From a virus: a stretch of 43,107 bases of DNA. This document shows, in pieces, positions 30,153-39,453 of this stretch. The translations under genes were made by a program, and so were the position numbers. The notes beneath the pieces are model-generated. The model ran no database searches, was not told the origin of the DNA, and saw nothing but the letters and a program-made list of their open reading frames with translations. The stretch is from positions 1-43,107 of the IMG/VR virus record IMGVR_UViG_3300011113_000412. The stretch is one strand, 5' to 3'. Within the stretch, counting starts at the first letter, position 1. Each line of letters begins with the position of its first letter.

Positions 30153-30595
30153 TGTCCTCCTGGACTGAACGGAACAGGTGGAAGCGTGGTCGCTGGCTGG
30201 TCGTTGACGACGAGTCTGGCGAGGTTCTGTATTCGGATCAGGTCGTTCGTCGTTGGGATGGGATGTATGTCCGCAAAGACCAGGACGAGCCGATCGATCC
30301 CCAGTGGTTCATCACCTCGGAGAATGACCCCGCCGCACTTCCTTTCGTCCGACCCGACGACCCTGCTGCCCCGGCTTGCAAGACGCGCCTTGCCTATCAG
30401 AGCGACGGGATCTTTTCGCGATCGGTGGGGACGATGGTAATCGAGGAGACGTTCATAGTGTTCCCTGACGGTCGTCCTGTTGTTCGTCCGTTCCCTGGCT
30501 ACAGCCTGTATGTCGGGAGTTCGATCGGCTCTCTCGAGATCGGTTGCAGCTTCGTTGTGTTCCCTGACGCCGGTCCCTACCCGCAGAAGAATTGA
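30152..30595 (+). CDS. Hypothetical phage protein
   Basis: 147 residues with WLVVDDESGEVLYSDQVVRR and WDGMYVRKDQDEPIDPQWF, a pattern (KDQDEPIDPQ) also known from other phage tail or neck genes. The C-terminus is beta-type with repeated IVFPD/VVFPD segments. It overlaps the preceding stop (TAATG). Role unknown. Confidence 0.6.
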   Translation: MSSWTERNRWKRGRWLVVDDESGEVLYSDQVVRRWDGMYVRKDQDEPIDPQWFITSENDPAALPFVRPDDPAAPACKTRLAYQSDGIFSRSVGTMVIEETFIVFPDGRPVVRPFPGYSLYVGSSIGSLEIGCSFVVFPDAGPYPQKN

Positions 30596-30598
30596 CCT

Positions 30599-31231
30599 AT
30601 GGCAGAGCAGGACAAGGCAACCCTCAAGCAATCGTTTCAGACGGGCGACTCGCCTACTGGAAGCGACTTCGCAAACCTGATCGACAGCCAGTTGAACTTG
30701 GCCGAAAGCGTCGAACAGACGATCAACGGAGCGGTGAACTTTGCCGGCGGCATTGCATTCGCTTCGGTGTCCGCTGCGGTGGTGAACGGGACTGCCGGGA
30801 CGTTTGGGGCTCTGACGACATCGAACGCACAGATCACAGGCGGCGACATTGCCAACGTGGCGCTGTCAAACGTGTCTGGGCGCTTCGTGGAGCTTGGGTA
30901 TTCGCCTGGCGTCGGAGCAACTGCAACGCAAGCCGGCGCGAAGACAGCTGCTGTGGCGATCAACGCTCTGTGCGGCACAATCACAATGAACAACGCAACG
31001 CTCAACCGTGTGACGGGCGTGTCCTTCACGATGGACAATTCTCGTCTTGGCAGCACCGACGTGATCATCGCCAACATTGCTGGGAATGCGACGAGCGCTG
31101 CCTACACGCTCAATGTGTCCAAGATTGCCGCCGGGAGTGCGCAGTTCTCGCTGTACAACCTGTTGTCTGGCACGGACCTGTCTGAGGCAGTTCAGATCCG
31201 GTTTGCGATCATCAAAGCCGTCGCGACGTGA
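30599..31231 (+). CDS. Fibre-like structural protein (N-terminal adaptor module)
   Basis: 210 residues. The N-terminus LKQSFQTGDSPTGSDFANLI shares the (L-K-x-x-F-x-T-G-D-S-x-x-x-x-D-F-A-N-L-I-D) module with the proteins at 39454 and 40332, a typical anchor of phage fibre and tail proteins. A Gly/Ala/Asn-rich beta body follows. Probably a fibre or adhesin. Confidence 0.65.
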   Translation: MAEQDKATLKQSFQTGDSPTGSDFANLIDSQLNLAESVEQTINGAVNFAGGIAFASVSAAVVNGTAGTFGALTTSNAQITGGDIANVALSNVSGRFVELGYSPGVGATATQAGAKTAAVAINALCGTITMNNATLNRVTGVSFTMDNSRLGSTDVIIANIAGNATSAAYTLNVSKIAAGSAQFSLYNLLSGTDLSEAVQIRFAIIKAVAT

Positions 31232-31239
31232 GGTGAGTC

Positions 31240-31953
31240 ATGGCATCCCCTTATATGACCGTCATCGAGGTCGTGAACGAGGTCTGTGACCGGATGGGGG
31301 TGCGCCGCGTCACGACGACCACGGCAAACCTGTTCACCCGCAACTGCATCAATCTGCTCAATGACGTGATCGAAGACCTGTGCGACTTCGGGACGTGGAA
31401 CGAGCTACAGGCGTCTGCGGCTGTGGTGATGGTCTGCGGGCAGTCTGTCTACGACATCCCGACGACCACGCTGGGGACGGCAAAGCAGTTCATTCACTCG
31501 GTGCAGGAGGTCTACGTCTCTGGCCGAATTGCCAGCCTTGAGCCGATTGCCGACAAGAATGAGTTCCGTCTTCTGGTGCGCACCAGGTCGATTGGCACGC
31601 CATCCAGGTATGCGATTGATGGGACGGATAGCCTTGGCAACCCACGGATTGGCCTCTTCCCGCGCCCTGGCCCGACCTACAATAACAACAGCGCCTTCGT
31701 CCGGTTCCAGGTTTTGCCGCCTAAGTATGTCGCCGGCAGCGACGACAACGTGGTGATGCCGTTCCCTGGGCGAGTCCTGACGATGGGGTTGCATGCTGCT
31801 GCCATCCTTGACGAGTCTGGCGGGGTTCAGACCGACCAATACAAGGCGGCGCAGTCCCGATACTTCATCATGCGGAACAACAGCCTCGGCCGGCAGACGG
31901 CGAAGACCGGCGAGTTCACTCGCTTCCAGCCTGGAATGACGACGAGGACTTGA
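31240..31953 (+). CDS. Head-tail adaptor / tail tubular protein A-like
   Basis: 237 residues. The pattern YMTVIEVVNEVCDRMGVRRV, NCINLLNDVIEDLCDFGTWN, SVYDIPTTTLGTAKQFIHSV and the C-terminal LHAAAILDESGGVQTDQYKA matches podovirus adaptor (gp4/gp11-like) proteins that join the portal to the tail hub. The gene immediately downstream is the hub/stabilisation protein, as usual in podoviruses. Confidence 0.75.
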   Translation: MASPYMTVIEVVNEVCDRMGVRRVTTTTANLFTRNCINLLNDVIEDLCDFGTWNELQASAAVVMVCGQSVYDIPTTTLGTAKQFIHSVQEVYVSGRIASLEPIADKNEFRLLVRTRSIGTPSRYAIDGTDSLGNPRIGLFPRPGPTYNNNSAFVRFQVLPPKYVAGSDDNVVMPFPGRVLTMGLHAAAILDESGGVQTDQYKAAQSRYFIMRNNSLGRQTAKTGEFTRFQPGMTTRT

Positions 31954-34031
31954 TGGGCGAGCGGTTCTACGAGATCGGCAAGCGAGGCCTGGCGACCAAC
32001 TTCGCGGAATCGGAGATCCCGATCGACTACGCGGTTCGGTTCCGCAATCGGTTTATCAATGCGGCCGGCGCGGCTGAGAAGCGCCAGGGCTATGTTGATT
32101 TCGGGGCTGCATTGCCGACGAAGGCAATCGTGACCGGCCTCCATGAATACACGGACAACCTTGGCAACGAGAACCTGTTTGCCTCTGCCGATGGCAAGGT
32201 ATTCCGTTACACGGGTTCTGCGTGGGTTGAGGTGTATGCCTTCACGACGGCGGCCAGGGTAAAGACGATCCAATTCGGCAGCACACTGGTCTTCTACAAC
32301 GGGTACGACCGACAGGTGAGCATCAACAGCGTGACTGCTGAGTTCACCCGGCTCGAGGCGGTCATGGAAGAGGGTGTGTGCGGTGCAGCAACCTCTGCAA
32401 ACGGCATGTCTGATGCGGACATCACTGATTGGACGGCCCAGACATTCGTGACTGAGGGCGACATCGTCTTCAATGCCAAGCGGGGCAGCTACGGGCTGGT
32501 GACTTCGGTCACCTCTGGCAACATCACCCACACGGCTATGTCGGCTGCGGCTCAAGGCTTTGGAAGCACCCTGACTCCGGTGTCTGGCTCTGGACCTGGT
32601 GGCGATCCGACCGCTGGCGATGCCTACAAGATCTACGACAGCGTCGAGTTGAACGTCATCAACAATGACGGTGTGCCAGATAACGTCGGGGTCATTGCGA
32701 CGGCAACGGAGACCACATCTGGCACTTACATCACCGTTTCCGCAAATCTTGTAGCGAATTGGCTCAAGACAGAGCTTCGGGACGGGGACATTTTCTACAA
32801 CACGACCAAGGCCGCGGCGAGTTTTGTCCACACAATCCTGTCTTCTGGGATTTACTTGCAGCCGGCGATCACATCGACATCTGCCGGCGACGCTTTCGTT
32901 CTTTACAAGTCGGCCATGCCGATTGCGTCTTTCATCCATGTGCATTTTGGTCGCGCTTGGATGGTCGATGCCCGCGACAAGCGTGTGATCACGGCGAGCG
33001 GTGAAAACGACATCGAGGACTTCTCCGTAGATCCTACGGCTCTGACGACTCGGTCGCTGGACATTGGTTCGCAGCAGGATGGCGGCGAGATCGTTCGGGC
33101 GATTGCGACGTTCCAGACGTATTTGATCGTTGGCACAGAGCGGGCTGTCTACGCCTACCGGGGGACTGATCCTGCGGAGCTTTCACCGTCTGGCTTGTTC
33201 CCACAGGGGGTTGTCTCCCCAGACGGGTTTGTGAACACCGGCAACGACCTGGCCTTCGTTGGCTACGACGGGCTGATGAGCGTCAGCCTGCTGATGAACA
33301 CAAACAACCTTCAGCGGTCAAACCTGTCTGAGCCGATCAAGAACACGCTGCGGACGATCATCCGGCAGATTGTGAACCAGAATCCGGCCGATCCAGACAT
33401 TCGTGTGTTAAATTACCAGCGACGTTCCTGGGTCGTGTTAAAAATCGCGAGCAAATTGTACATTTACAACTACTCGAACTTCCTGGCTGACGACGGGCGC
33501 CTCCTGGTTGGCGCGTCGTGGAGCGACTTCGACGGGCAGATCGGGTTGCAGAAGTCGATGCTGGTCAAGAACAACTCCGACATGCTCCTCGGGGGATCGG
33601 ACGGTCGGATCTACACTTTCGACCAGAACACCTACACCGATGCTGGCGTGACATTCCCGACTGAGTACACGACTGGTTGGCTGACCCTTGAGGAGCCTCG
33701 TCGGACGACTCGGACGAAGATGGGAACCTATCTGATCCCCTCCTACCAGGTCGGCGGCGATGTCGTATACACGATCGAGGCCACCGGGGATTACGACATG
33801 CTCTCGCTGGATTCGGTGACGGTGACGGCTCGGGAGGACATTGGCGGGCGACCGATCGGTGCGTTCACGATTGGCGGGGCGCCGATTGGGACGGCCCAGA
33901 CGATGGGGCAGAAGACGCCTTTACGCTGGCGTGGCAAGAGCTTCCGACTGTCGTTCCGTACTCAGGACTCCGCTGGTCCTGATGTTCTGGCTGGCTTTTA
34001 TGTGTACGCCGAAATGGCAGGGAGGCGCTAA
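31953..34031 (+). CDS. Tail hub / DNA-stabilisation protein (P22 gp10- or tail tubular B-like)
   Basis: 692 residues from ATG 31953. It is beta-rich; ATNFAESEIPIDYAVRFRNR and EKRQGYVDFGA at the N-terminus, HVHFGRAWMVDARDKRVIT with SGENDIEDFSVDP and QQDGGEIVRAIATFQTYLIV in the middle (about 330-400) and GGSDGRIYTFDQNTYTD near the C-terminus are typical of podovirus tail hub proteins, which form the closed tail tip that keeps DNA inside. TGATG overlap with the adaptor gene supports the pairing. Confidence 0.8.
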   Translation: MGERFYEIGKRGLATNFAESEIPIDYAVRFRNRFINAAGAAEKRQGYVDFGAALPTKAIVTGLHEYTDNLGNENLFASADGKVFRYTGSAWVEVYAFTTAARVKTIQFGSTLVFYNGYDRQVSINSVTAEFTRLEAVMEEGVCGAATSANGMSDADITDWTAQTFVTEGDIVFNAKRGSYGLVTSVTSGNITHTAMSAAAQGFGSTLTPVSGSGPGGDPTAGDAYKIYDSVELNVINNDGVPDNVGVIATATETTSGTYITVSANLVANWLKTELRDGDIFYNTTKAAASFVHTILSSGIYLQPAITSTSAGDAFVLYKSAMPIASFIHVHFGRAWMVDARDKRVITASGENDIEDFSVDPTALTTRSLDIGSQQDGGEIVRAIATFQTYLIVGTERAVYAYRGTDPAELSPSGLFPQGVVSPDGFVNTGNDLAFVGYDGLMSVSLLMNTNNLQRSNLSEPIKNTLRTIIRQIVNQNPADPDIRVLNYQRRSWVVLKIASKLYIYNYSNFLADDGRLLVGASWSDFDGQIGLQKSMLVKNNSDMLLGGSDGRIYTFDQNTYTDAGVTFPTEYTTGWLTLEEPRRTTRTKMGTYLIPSYQVGGDVVYTIEATGDYDMLSLDSVTVTAREDIGGRPIGAFTIGGAPIGTAQTMGQKTPLRWRGKSFRLSFRTQDSAGPDVLAGFYVYAEMAGRR

Positions 34032-34669
34032 TGGCGCTGTTCGACATCATCAAGGACATTGCGGGCATTGGTGCTGCCGGTGCGTCAATCGCAGGAACGC
34101 TCGGGTTGACCGGAGGCGGCACTGACAAAGCTGTGCGACGGGTGGCAAATCGACAAGCCGCAATTGCAGAAGCTCTGGCGGACCCCAATAGCCCGATGTT
34201 CCAGCAGGCTCGGCAGCAGGCGATGGAGCAGTCTCGCACCGCACAGTTGCAGGCACTGCGCGACTACATGACGGCTCAACAGCGGCAGGCCCGCCGGTTC
34301 GCTCGGCAGGGCAACGTGTCGATGTACGCCATGAACCCGCGCAGGGATGAGGCGATCTCTAGGCAACTTGCTGCAATGGGGCAAAACGAGACGGCCCGTG
34401 CGGATGCCGCTGCGCGCCAGCAATTGGCGGGGAGCCTCGGGGCCGGGACTGAAGCGCTCAAGGGACTTGGTTATTCTGGCTCGCTTCAACGGCAGACGGC
34501 TCAAAACAGACTGCTGGCATTCCCGTCGATACTTGAGGGCGTGGAGCGCATTGCGGGCCGTTTGCCGCAGTTTGGGCAGCCTATGGAGTCTCCGGTGCAA
34601 AGCCAAAGCGCTCCGCAGCAGCCCGCAACGCCGGCACAAACGATGCAGCGCTTCACGGGATTTCGCTGA
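34031..34669 (+). CDS. Internal virion (ejection) protein, small
   Basis: 212 residues. A hydrophobic Gly/Ala start (IIKDIAGIGAAGASIAGTLG) is followed by a long helix rich in Gln/Arg/Ala (QARQQAMEQSRTAQLQALRD) and a Pro/Gln tail. This is the profile of T7 gp14- or P22 gp7-like ejection proteins that enter the host with DNA. It overlaps both neighbours as TAATG or TGATG. Confidence 0.65.
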   Translation: MALFDIIKDIAGIGAAGASIAGTLGLTGGGTDKAVRRVANRQAAIAEALADPNSPMFQQARQQAMEQSRTAQLQALRDYMTAQQRQARRFARQGNVSMYAMNPRRDEAISRQLAAMGQNETARADAAARQQLAGSLGAGTEALKGLGYSGSLQRQTAQNRLLAFPSILEGVERIAGRLPQFGQPMESPVQSQSAPQQPATPAQTMQRFTGFR

Positions 34670-36321
34670 TGGCTATCTTCGGTCTTGATACAGGGCAGGG
34701 GCCGGCGATGGAGACGGCGGCCAGCATGGCGCCTGTTGGCCCGGTCGCTCCTGCTCGTCGTCCTGTCGTTGCGCCGCGCCCTCCTGCACCCGCTCCAGCC
34801 GCTGCGCCGACAGGCCAGCCGGTGATGATGGACATCGAGGCCGTTCAACCTGGGGCGTCGCAGGCAGATCTGGCTGCGGCATCCAGGGCGGTGAACATCG
34901 AGGCCGCGACTGGTGCTCAAGGCCAGCCCATGCCGACCTATGCCTCAGATGCGGCGAATAGGGCGACTGCCGTCAGCCGCTTCCTTGAAGGTCAACTGCG
35001 GAACCTTGAACAGCCAAGCAGATTTGGATCGATCGCAAGTGCTCTGGCGCAGAGGATGATTGCTCCAGGCAAAACCTTCTCTCAGCATCTTGCTGACATT
35101 GAAGGTGCGCCGATTGACCGTGCTTACAAGATTGCTACGGCTATGGCTGGCCTTGGCAAGCAGAGCGATCAGTTGACGCAAAAAGACTTGATCCCCTTGA
35201 TGGTCGCCAGGATAAACGCCGAGGCCAGGTCTGGGGATAAGGACTCCACCGCATTCCTCAACTTCGCGAAAACGCTCACTGCTGGGGCTTCTGATGCAGC
35301 CGGGGCGATGCAAATCATCCTTGAGGAAACAGAGAAGGCGAAGCGTAACAACCCGCAGGCATCGACGGAAGAAGTTTTCCGGTCTGCCACTCCGCTGATC
35401 ACGGCACGGTTTCGCTCAACAGGCATTGATACGGGGCGCAAGGAGACCGCGACGCCTGGCGCTACGGGTGGTGGGCCTGAGTTCGATGCGGAAGGCAACC
35501 TTGCTCGGTTCACGCCGTGGACGGGAGATAAGCTGACCCGCGACGAGCAGGCTGCGAACACGCACTTCAAGACGTTCGGTGCCGCATCCATGCCTGGCTT
35601 CTTCAAGATGCAGGAGGAGAAAGCCCGGGGTGCTGCTGCCAGGGCAGATGTGACCAAAGTACAGAAGATGAAGGAGTCGATCGTTGAGACGAACTCTATC
35701 CTTCGTCTGACTGACTCGATCTCCCGTGGCATTGTAGATGGCGCGTCTGTCGGCGGCACGGGCATGCTTCAGTCGGCGTTGGCGGGGGTGACTGATCAGG
35801 TCAGGCAGTTGGCATCTGTTCCGATCAAGTATGGGGAAGGCGCAAACACGCTCCAGACTTCTGTGCAGGAACTTCAGAATTCCTTGGGTGCTAGGGCCGC
35901 TTGGGCTCGCGTCACTGGCGGCAACGAGGGGCTGAAGAGTGCATTGTCGTGGGTCGATAAGGCGCCGGAAGCACAGGCGATCAAGACCAACATGCTTCTG
36001 CTGGCCTTTTCTGTGGCTCGAGCGATCGATCCCGGCGGGCGGCTGTCGAACAAGGATGTTGAGAGCGTCCTGATGGCTCTTGGCCAAGCTGGGTCTGGCA
36101 TCCTGACAAACCGCGAAGCGATGTTGCGGGCCATGCGGGAGGTCGAGGACTACACCGTGATGCGGGTGCAGGATCGCTACAACCAGGATCGCGCGCTCTA
36201 CGAGAAGAACAATGTGATCTTGCCGCAGCGTCGTGGTCAAGCGACACAGGCGCCGCCAGCACAAACACTTGCCCCAGGACGGACTTATACGTTCAACCCA
36301 GCCACAGGGACATTTGACTGA
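34669..36321 (+). CDS. Internal virion protein
   Basis: 550 residues. A disordered Pro/Ala-rich N-terminus (about 1-55), the short motif QPGASQADLAAASRAV shared with the next gene, then mostly helical with low complexity and a C-terminal GRTYTFNPATGTFD tag. Its place between the small and large ejection proteins, and its helical makeup, support an internal head or ejection role. Confidence 0.65.
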   Translation: MAIFGLDTGQGPAMETAASMAPVGPVAPARRPVVAPRPPAPAPAAAPTGQPVMMDIEAVQPGASQADLAAASRAVNIEAATGAQGQPMPTYASDAANRATAVSRFLEGQLRNLEQPSRFGSIASALAQRMIAPGKTFSQHLADIEGAPIDRAYKIATAMAGLGKQSDQLTQKDLIPLMVARINAEARSGDKDSTAFLNFAKTLTAGASDAAGAMQIILEETEKAKRNNPQASTEEVFRSATPLITARFRSTGIDTGRKETATPGATGGGPEFDAEGNLARFTPWTGDKLTRDEQAANTHFKTFGAASMPGFFKMQEEKARGAAARADVTKVQKMKESIVETNSILRLTDSISRGIVDGASVGGTGMLQSALAGVTDQVRQLASVPIKYGEGANTLQTSVQELQNSLGARAAWARVTGGNEGLKSALSWVDKAPEAQAIKTNMLLLAFSVARAIDPGGRLSNKDVESVLMALGQAGSGILTNREAMLRAMREVEDYTVMRVQDRYNQDRALYEKNNVILPQRRGQATQAPPAQTLAPGRTYTFNPATGTFD

Positions 36322-39140
36322 TGGACGGGCAAACGATCGAGATCAGGGGCCCTGACAACAACATCTATCGGTTCCCGGCCGGGACATCGACGGATGTCAT
36401 TCGTGGCGCCATGCAAAAGCGGTTTGGCGCCGCTCAACAGGCTGGCCAAGTTGCTGCCCCGCGCGAAATAGAGCAGCCACAGCCGGGTGCTTCGCCGCAA
36501 GACTTGGCCATTGCAAGCAAACAGGATCTGCGTGCAGAGGCCATGTTCCCTGGGGCATCCGTTGACCCGTTTGGGCGCCCGCTTGACATGGGTCTTGAGC
36601 GGCAAGCAGAGGATGCTCGGATTCGGGAGCGACAGCTATACCAGCAGGCTGGCGAACAGCAGTTGCGGCAAGGCAACATCAGAATTGGCGAGGCTCCATT
36701 GCAGGCCCGCATCGAGTCTGGCCTTGGCATGTCCCGTCTCAGCGGCTACCGGGCTGCCTTGGGTCCAAATTTCGAGGTCAAAGAGATCGAGACTGAGGGG
36801 CCTTACAAGGGCGAGATCGTCTTCCGGCGCAAAGGTGAGCCCACCTTCCAGACCGTCAGGGATCCTGAGTTCCTTGGCAAGCCAATGGATTTGGCGGCTC
36901 GGGCGCGTGACATCCAGTCGGTGCAGAAGACTGCGGTTCCTGAGCTTCTTGGGACGGCCGGTGGAATGGCCGCAGCAGCGGTGATGCCAGAGGGGGTGGG
37001 GCCGTTGCTTGGCCCCGTTTTGGGAACTTTTCTTGGCGGCTTTGGCGGCCGCATGTTTGGGGAAACGCAGCGACTCAGAGAGGGCCAGAGCAAAGGCATC
37101 GTTTCTCCTGACGATCCTGTCATTATTGAAGCGGCAAAGCTCGGTGTGGAGCAGGGACTTTGGGAGGCCGGTGGTGTCGCGGGCCTTAGCCTCTTCCGTG
37201 CTCTTGCCGGCCGTGGCATCCCTGACATGCAGGGTATTACCGGTAAGGACATCCAAGACGCTTTGGCTCGCATCCGAATCAAGGTGGGCGATGAGGGAGC
37301 CAAGTCGGCGACCATCGGCGACGTGCTTGCTGAGATGGGGCGCACGAATGCGGCCAACCTGTTCAAGTCGGTTGAAGAGAAGATCGCTCGCACCGCACGC
37401 GCCCCGTCCAACCGTGAGTTCGCGGAACGGATGGCGCAGAAGGAACAGTTTGTCGGCGGGCGCCTTGGCGGTGAACTCCCAGAGGGAATTGCTCGTCCTG
37501 GCGTCGATGTCGAACAGCTTGGGCGCCAGGTCGAGGCGGCGGCTCCTGGGATAGAGGAGTTCACGCAGCAAGCGCAGCAGATCGGGGGGCGTCCTGGCGT
37601 TGCTCCTCGAGAGCTAGCGACCAGCATCCAGGAGACGGCGCTTGCAGCGGAGAGGGCCGCACAAGCCCCGATCCAGGCCGGATACAAGGCGATCGAGGCA
37701 CAGGTCGGCGGCTTACAAGCGCCTGCGACTGCAACGGGTGAGCTTGCCGAGAATTTGCGGGCTGGATACAAGACGCGCCTCTTCCCCAACCTCTCAAGCG
37801 ACTCGCGATCGGCTGTCAACTCGGCGGTGGATCGGCTTTACGAGACCGTGCCGGATCCTGCCGACCCGACAAAGGAAATCCGCCAGCTTGCGCCGGTTAC
37901 CTATCGGCAGCTTGATGATGCGATCAGCGACATCCGCACAGCGATCCGCAAGAAGCTGAAGGGGGAGTGGACCGGAGAACTGCGCGAGCTTGAGTCGATC
38001 GAAAAGGCTTTGCTCAAGGATCGCGACGACCTTTTGCGTCAGGCTGGCGGCGACGATCTGGTGAAGAGCAATTACGATCTCGACGCAGATTGGCGCCGCA
38101 CGAAGGACATTTTCCGTCGCGGGGACGTTGCGGATGCCTTCCGCGTGAAGCCGACTGAGGCACGCGCGATCACCGCTGAGAACTTCCTCCAGGAACTGGC
38201 GCTCGACAAGGACACAGCGTCGGCCATGCTGCCGTACCTGACGGACCCGCAAAAGCGGGAGATCCGTGCGCTGATGGTCGCGCGGTTGTCTGATCTGGCC
38301 CAGGTCTACGGCAAGGCGACGAACCGTGAAATCGGTCAGGCTGCGGTCGAAAAGGTTCTGATGCAGGCAGACTCGCCATTCCCGGTCTTCTTCAATCGTT
38401 CGGAGATCGATGGGCTGATCAAGGGCGGGCAGTTGCAGCGCACCCGCAAGCTGCTGGGAGTCGAGGACAGACAGGATTTCAGCGGCTGGTTCAATGACTT
38501 CTACAAGGAGCAGAACACCAGTGCGGCCAAGGCTCTGTACAAGCGTTTGGGCGCTAACCCTGCCCTTGCCGACACGGTGCGTGGATTGACCAGGCAGCGG
38601 TTGTACGACGAGATTGCAATGGAGGGGCCGCAGAAGGGGACGAAGATCCTGGACATGGATGCTTTTGACAAGCTCATGCAGGACGACAAGAAGCTCCTGT
38701 TCTTGCAGCAGACGCTTGGATCTGACTTCCCCGCCCGTATGCGTGTTGTGGCGGATGCGACGACCTCTCTGTTCCCCAAGTTCGCGCCGCTGAACCTTGG
38801 TGAGAAAGAGATCGCAGACGCGACGGTCAAAGGACAACTCGTCGGCGCAGCGCGAGCCGTTTTGGGTCCGTTGAGCCCGATGCAACGTAGGATCACCTAC
38901 GCCATGCAGCTTGCTGACGCAGATACCAAGCAACGGATCGCCCGCGCCATTCTTGACCCTGAGTACTTTGGCCGGATCCTCGAGGCTAGCCGATCGACGG
39001 CTGGGAGCCGTGCGACCGCTGCCGGAATCGGCGCCATCCTGAGCGAGCAGAACGACATGCTTGACCAGGATCAGGACACTTGGTTGACGCAAATCCCGAC
39101 GATTGCGGGCAATGCCTATCAACGCATGAGAGGAGACTGA
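36321..39140 (+). CDS. Large internal virion protein
   Basis: 939 residues. TIEIRGPDNNIYRFPAGTST at the start (a common first module of phage internal proteins), QPGASPQDLAIASKQDLRAE shared with the preceding protein, and a hydrophobic Gly-rich region near 215-245 (LLGPVLGTFLGGFGGRMFG) that could cross a membrane. The rest is long alpha-helical. It probably forms part of the ejected channel. No lytic transglycosylase or peptidase motif was seen. Confidence 0.7.
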   Translation: MDGQTIEIRGPDNNIYRFPAGTSTDVIRGAMQKRFGAAQQAGQVAAPREIEQPQPGASPQDLAIASKQDLRAEAMFPGASVDPFGRPLDMGLERQAEDARIRERQLYQQAGEQQLRQGNIRIGEAPLQARIESGLGMSRLSGYRAALGPNFEVKEIETEGPYKGEIVFRRKGEPTFQTVRDPEFLGKPMDLAARARDIQSVQKTAVPELLGTAGGMAAAAVMPEGVGPLLGPVLGTFLGGFGGRMFGETQRLREGQSKGIVSPDDPVIIEAAKLGVEQGLWEAGGVAGLSLFRALAGRGIPDMQGITGKDIQDALARIRIKVGDEGAKSATIGDVLAEMGRTNAANLFKSVEEKIARTARAPSNREFAERMAQKEQFVGGRLGGELPEGIARPGVDVEQLGRQVEAAAPGIEEFTQQAQQIGGRPGVAPRELATSIQETALAAERAAQAPIQAGYKAIEAQVGGLQAPATATGELAENLRAGYKTRLFPNLSSDSRSAVNSAVDRLYETVPDPADPTKEIRQLAPVTYRQLDDAISDIRTAIRKKLKGEWTGELRELESIEKALLKDRDDLLRQAGGDDLVKSNYDLDADWRRTKDIFRRGDVADAFRVKPTEARAITAENFLQELALDKDTASAMLPYLTDPQKREIRALMVARLSDLAQVYGKATNREIGQAAVEKVLMQADSPFPVFFNRSEIDGLIKGGQLQRTRKLLGVEDRQDFSGWFNDFYKEQNTSAAKALYKRLGANPALADTVRGLTRQRLYDEIAMEGPQKGTKILDMDAFDKLMQDDKKLLFLQQTLGSDFPARMRVVADATTSLFPKFAPLNLGEKEIADATVKGQLVGAARAVLGPLSPMQRRITYAMQLADADTKQRIARAILDPEYFGRILEASRSTAGSRATAAGIGAILSEQNDMLDQDQDTWLTQIPTIAGNAYQRMRGD

Positions 39141-39141
39141 G

Positions 39142-39306
39142 ATGAAGAAGCAGATGAAAGGGCCGGCTAAGGTCGAGAAGGTCATGGGTGAGTACAAGCG
39201 CGGCACCCTCCATTCCGGCAAGGACGGCCCGGTGGTAAAGAAGCGTGGGCAGGCGATCGCCATTGCCCTGTCGGAGGCCGGTATGGCCAAGAAGCGGAGG
39301 AAGTGA
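39142..39306 (+). CDS. Small basic protein (DUF6496-like)
   Basis: 54 residues with VMGEYKRGTLHSGKDGPVVK and QAIAIALSEAGMAKKRRK. This GE..RG.L.SG....V....QAIAIALSEAG pattern is a widespread small protein of phages and bacteria, DUF6496 as I recall (name not checked). It is strongly basic. ATG 39142 follows GGAGACTGAG. Function unknown. Confidence 0.7.
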   Translation: MKKQMKGPAKVEKVMGEYKRGTLHSGKDGPVVKKRGQAIAIALSEAGMAKKRRK

Positions 39307-39452
39307 TGCCTGGACATTACGGCAAGATGGACAAGAAGAAGTCTGGTGGGGCGAAGGTCAGCATGAGCTATCCCACCGGCACGACCAAGTCGGCCAAGGT
39401 TTCGCTGTCGGCGCAAAAGACGAACCCGGCGAAGCGCAACAAGAAGGCCTGA
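39306..39452 (+). CDS. Small Lys-rich basic protein
   Basis: 48 residues, MPGHYGKMDKKKSGGAKVSM at the start and a KTNPAKRNKKA end. The ATG overlaps the preceding stop (TGATG). Very basic and low complexity, likely disordered. It belongs with the other tiny basic proteins of this part of the genome. Confidence 0.6.
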   Translation: MPGHYGKMDKKKSGGAKVSMSYPTGTTKSAKVSLSAQKTNPAKRNKKA

Positions 39453-39453
39453 T

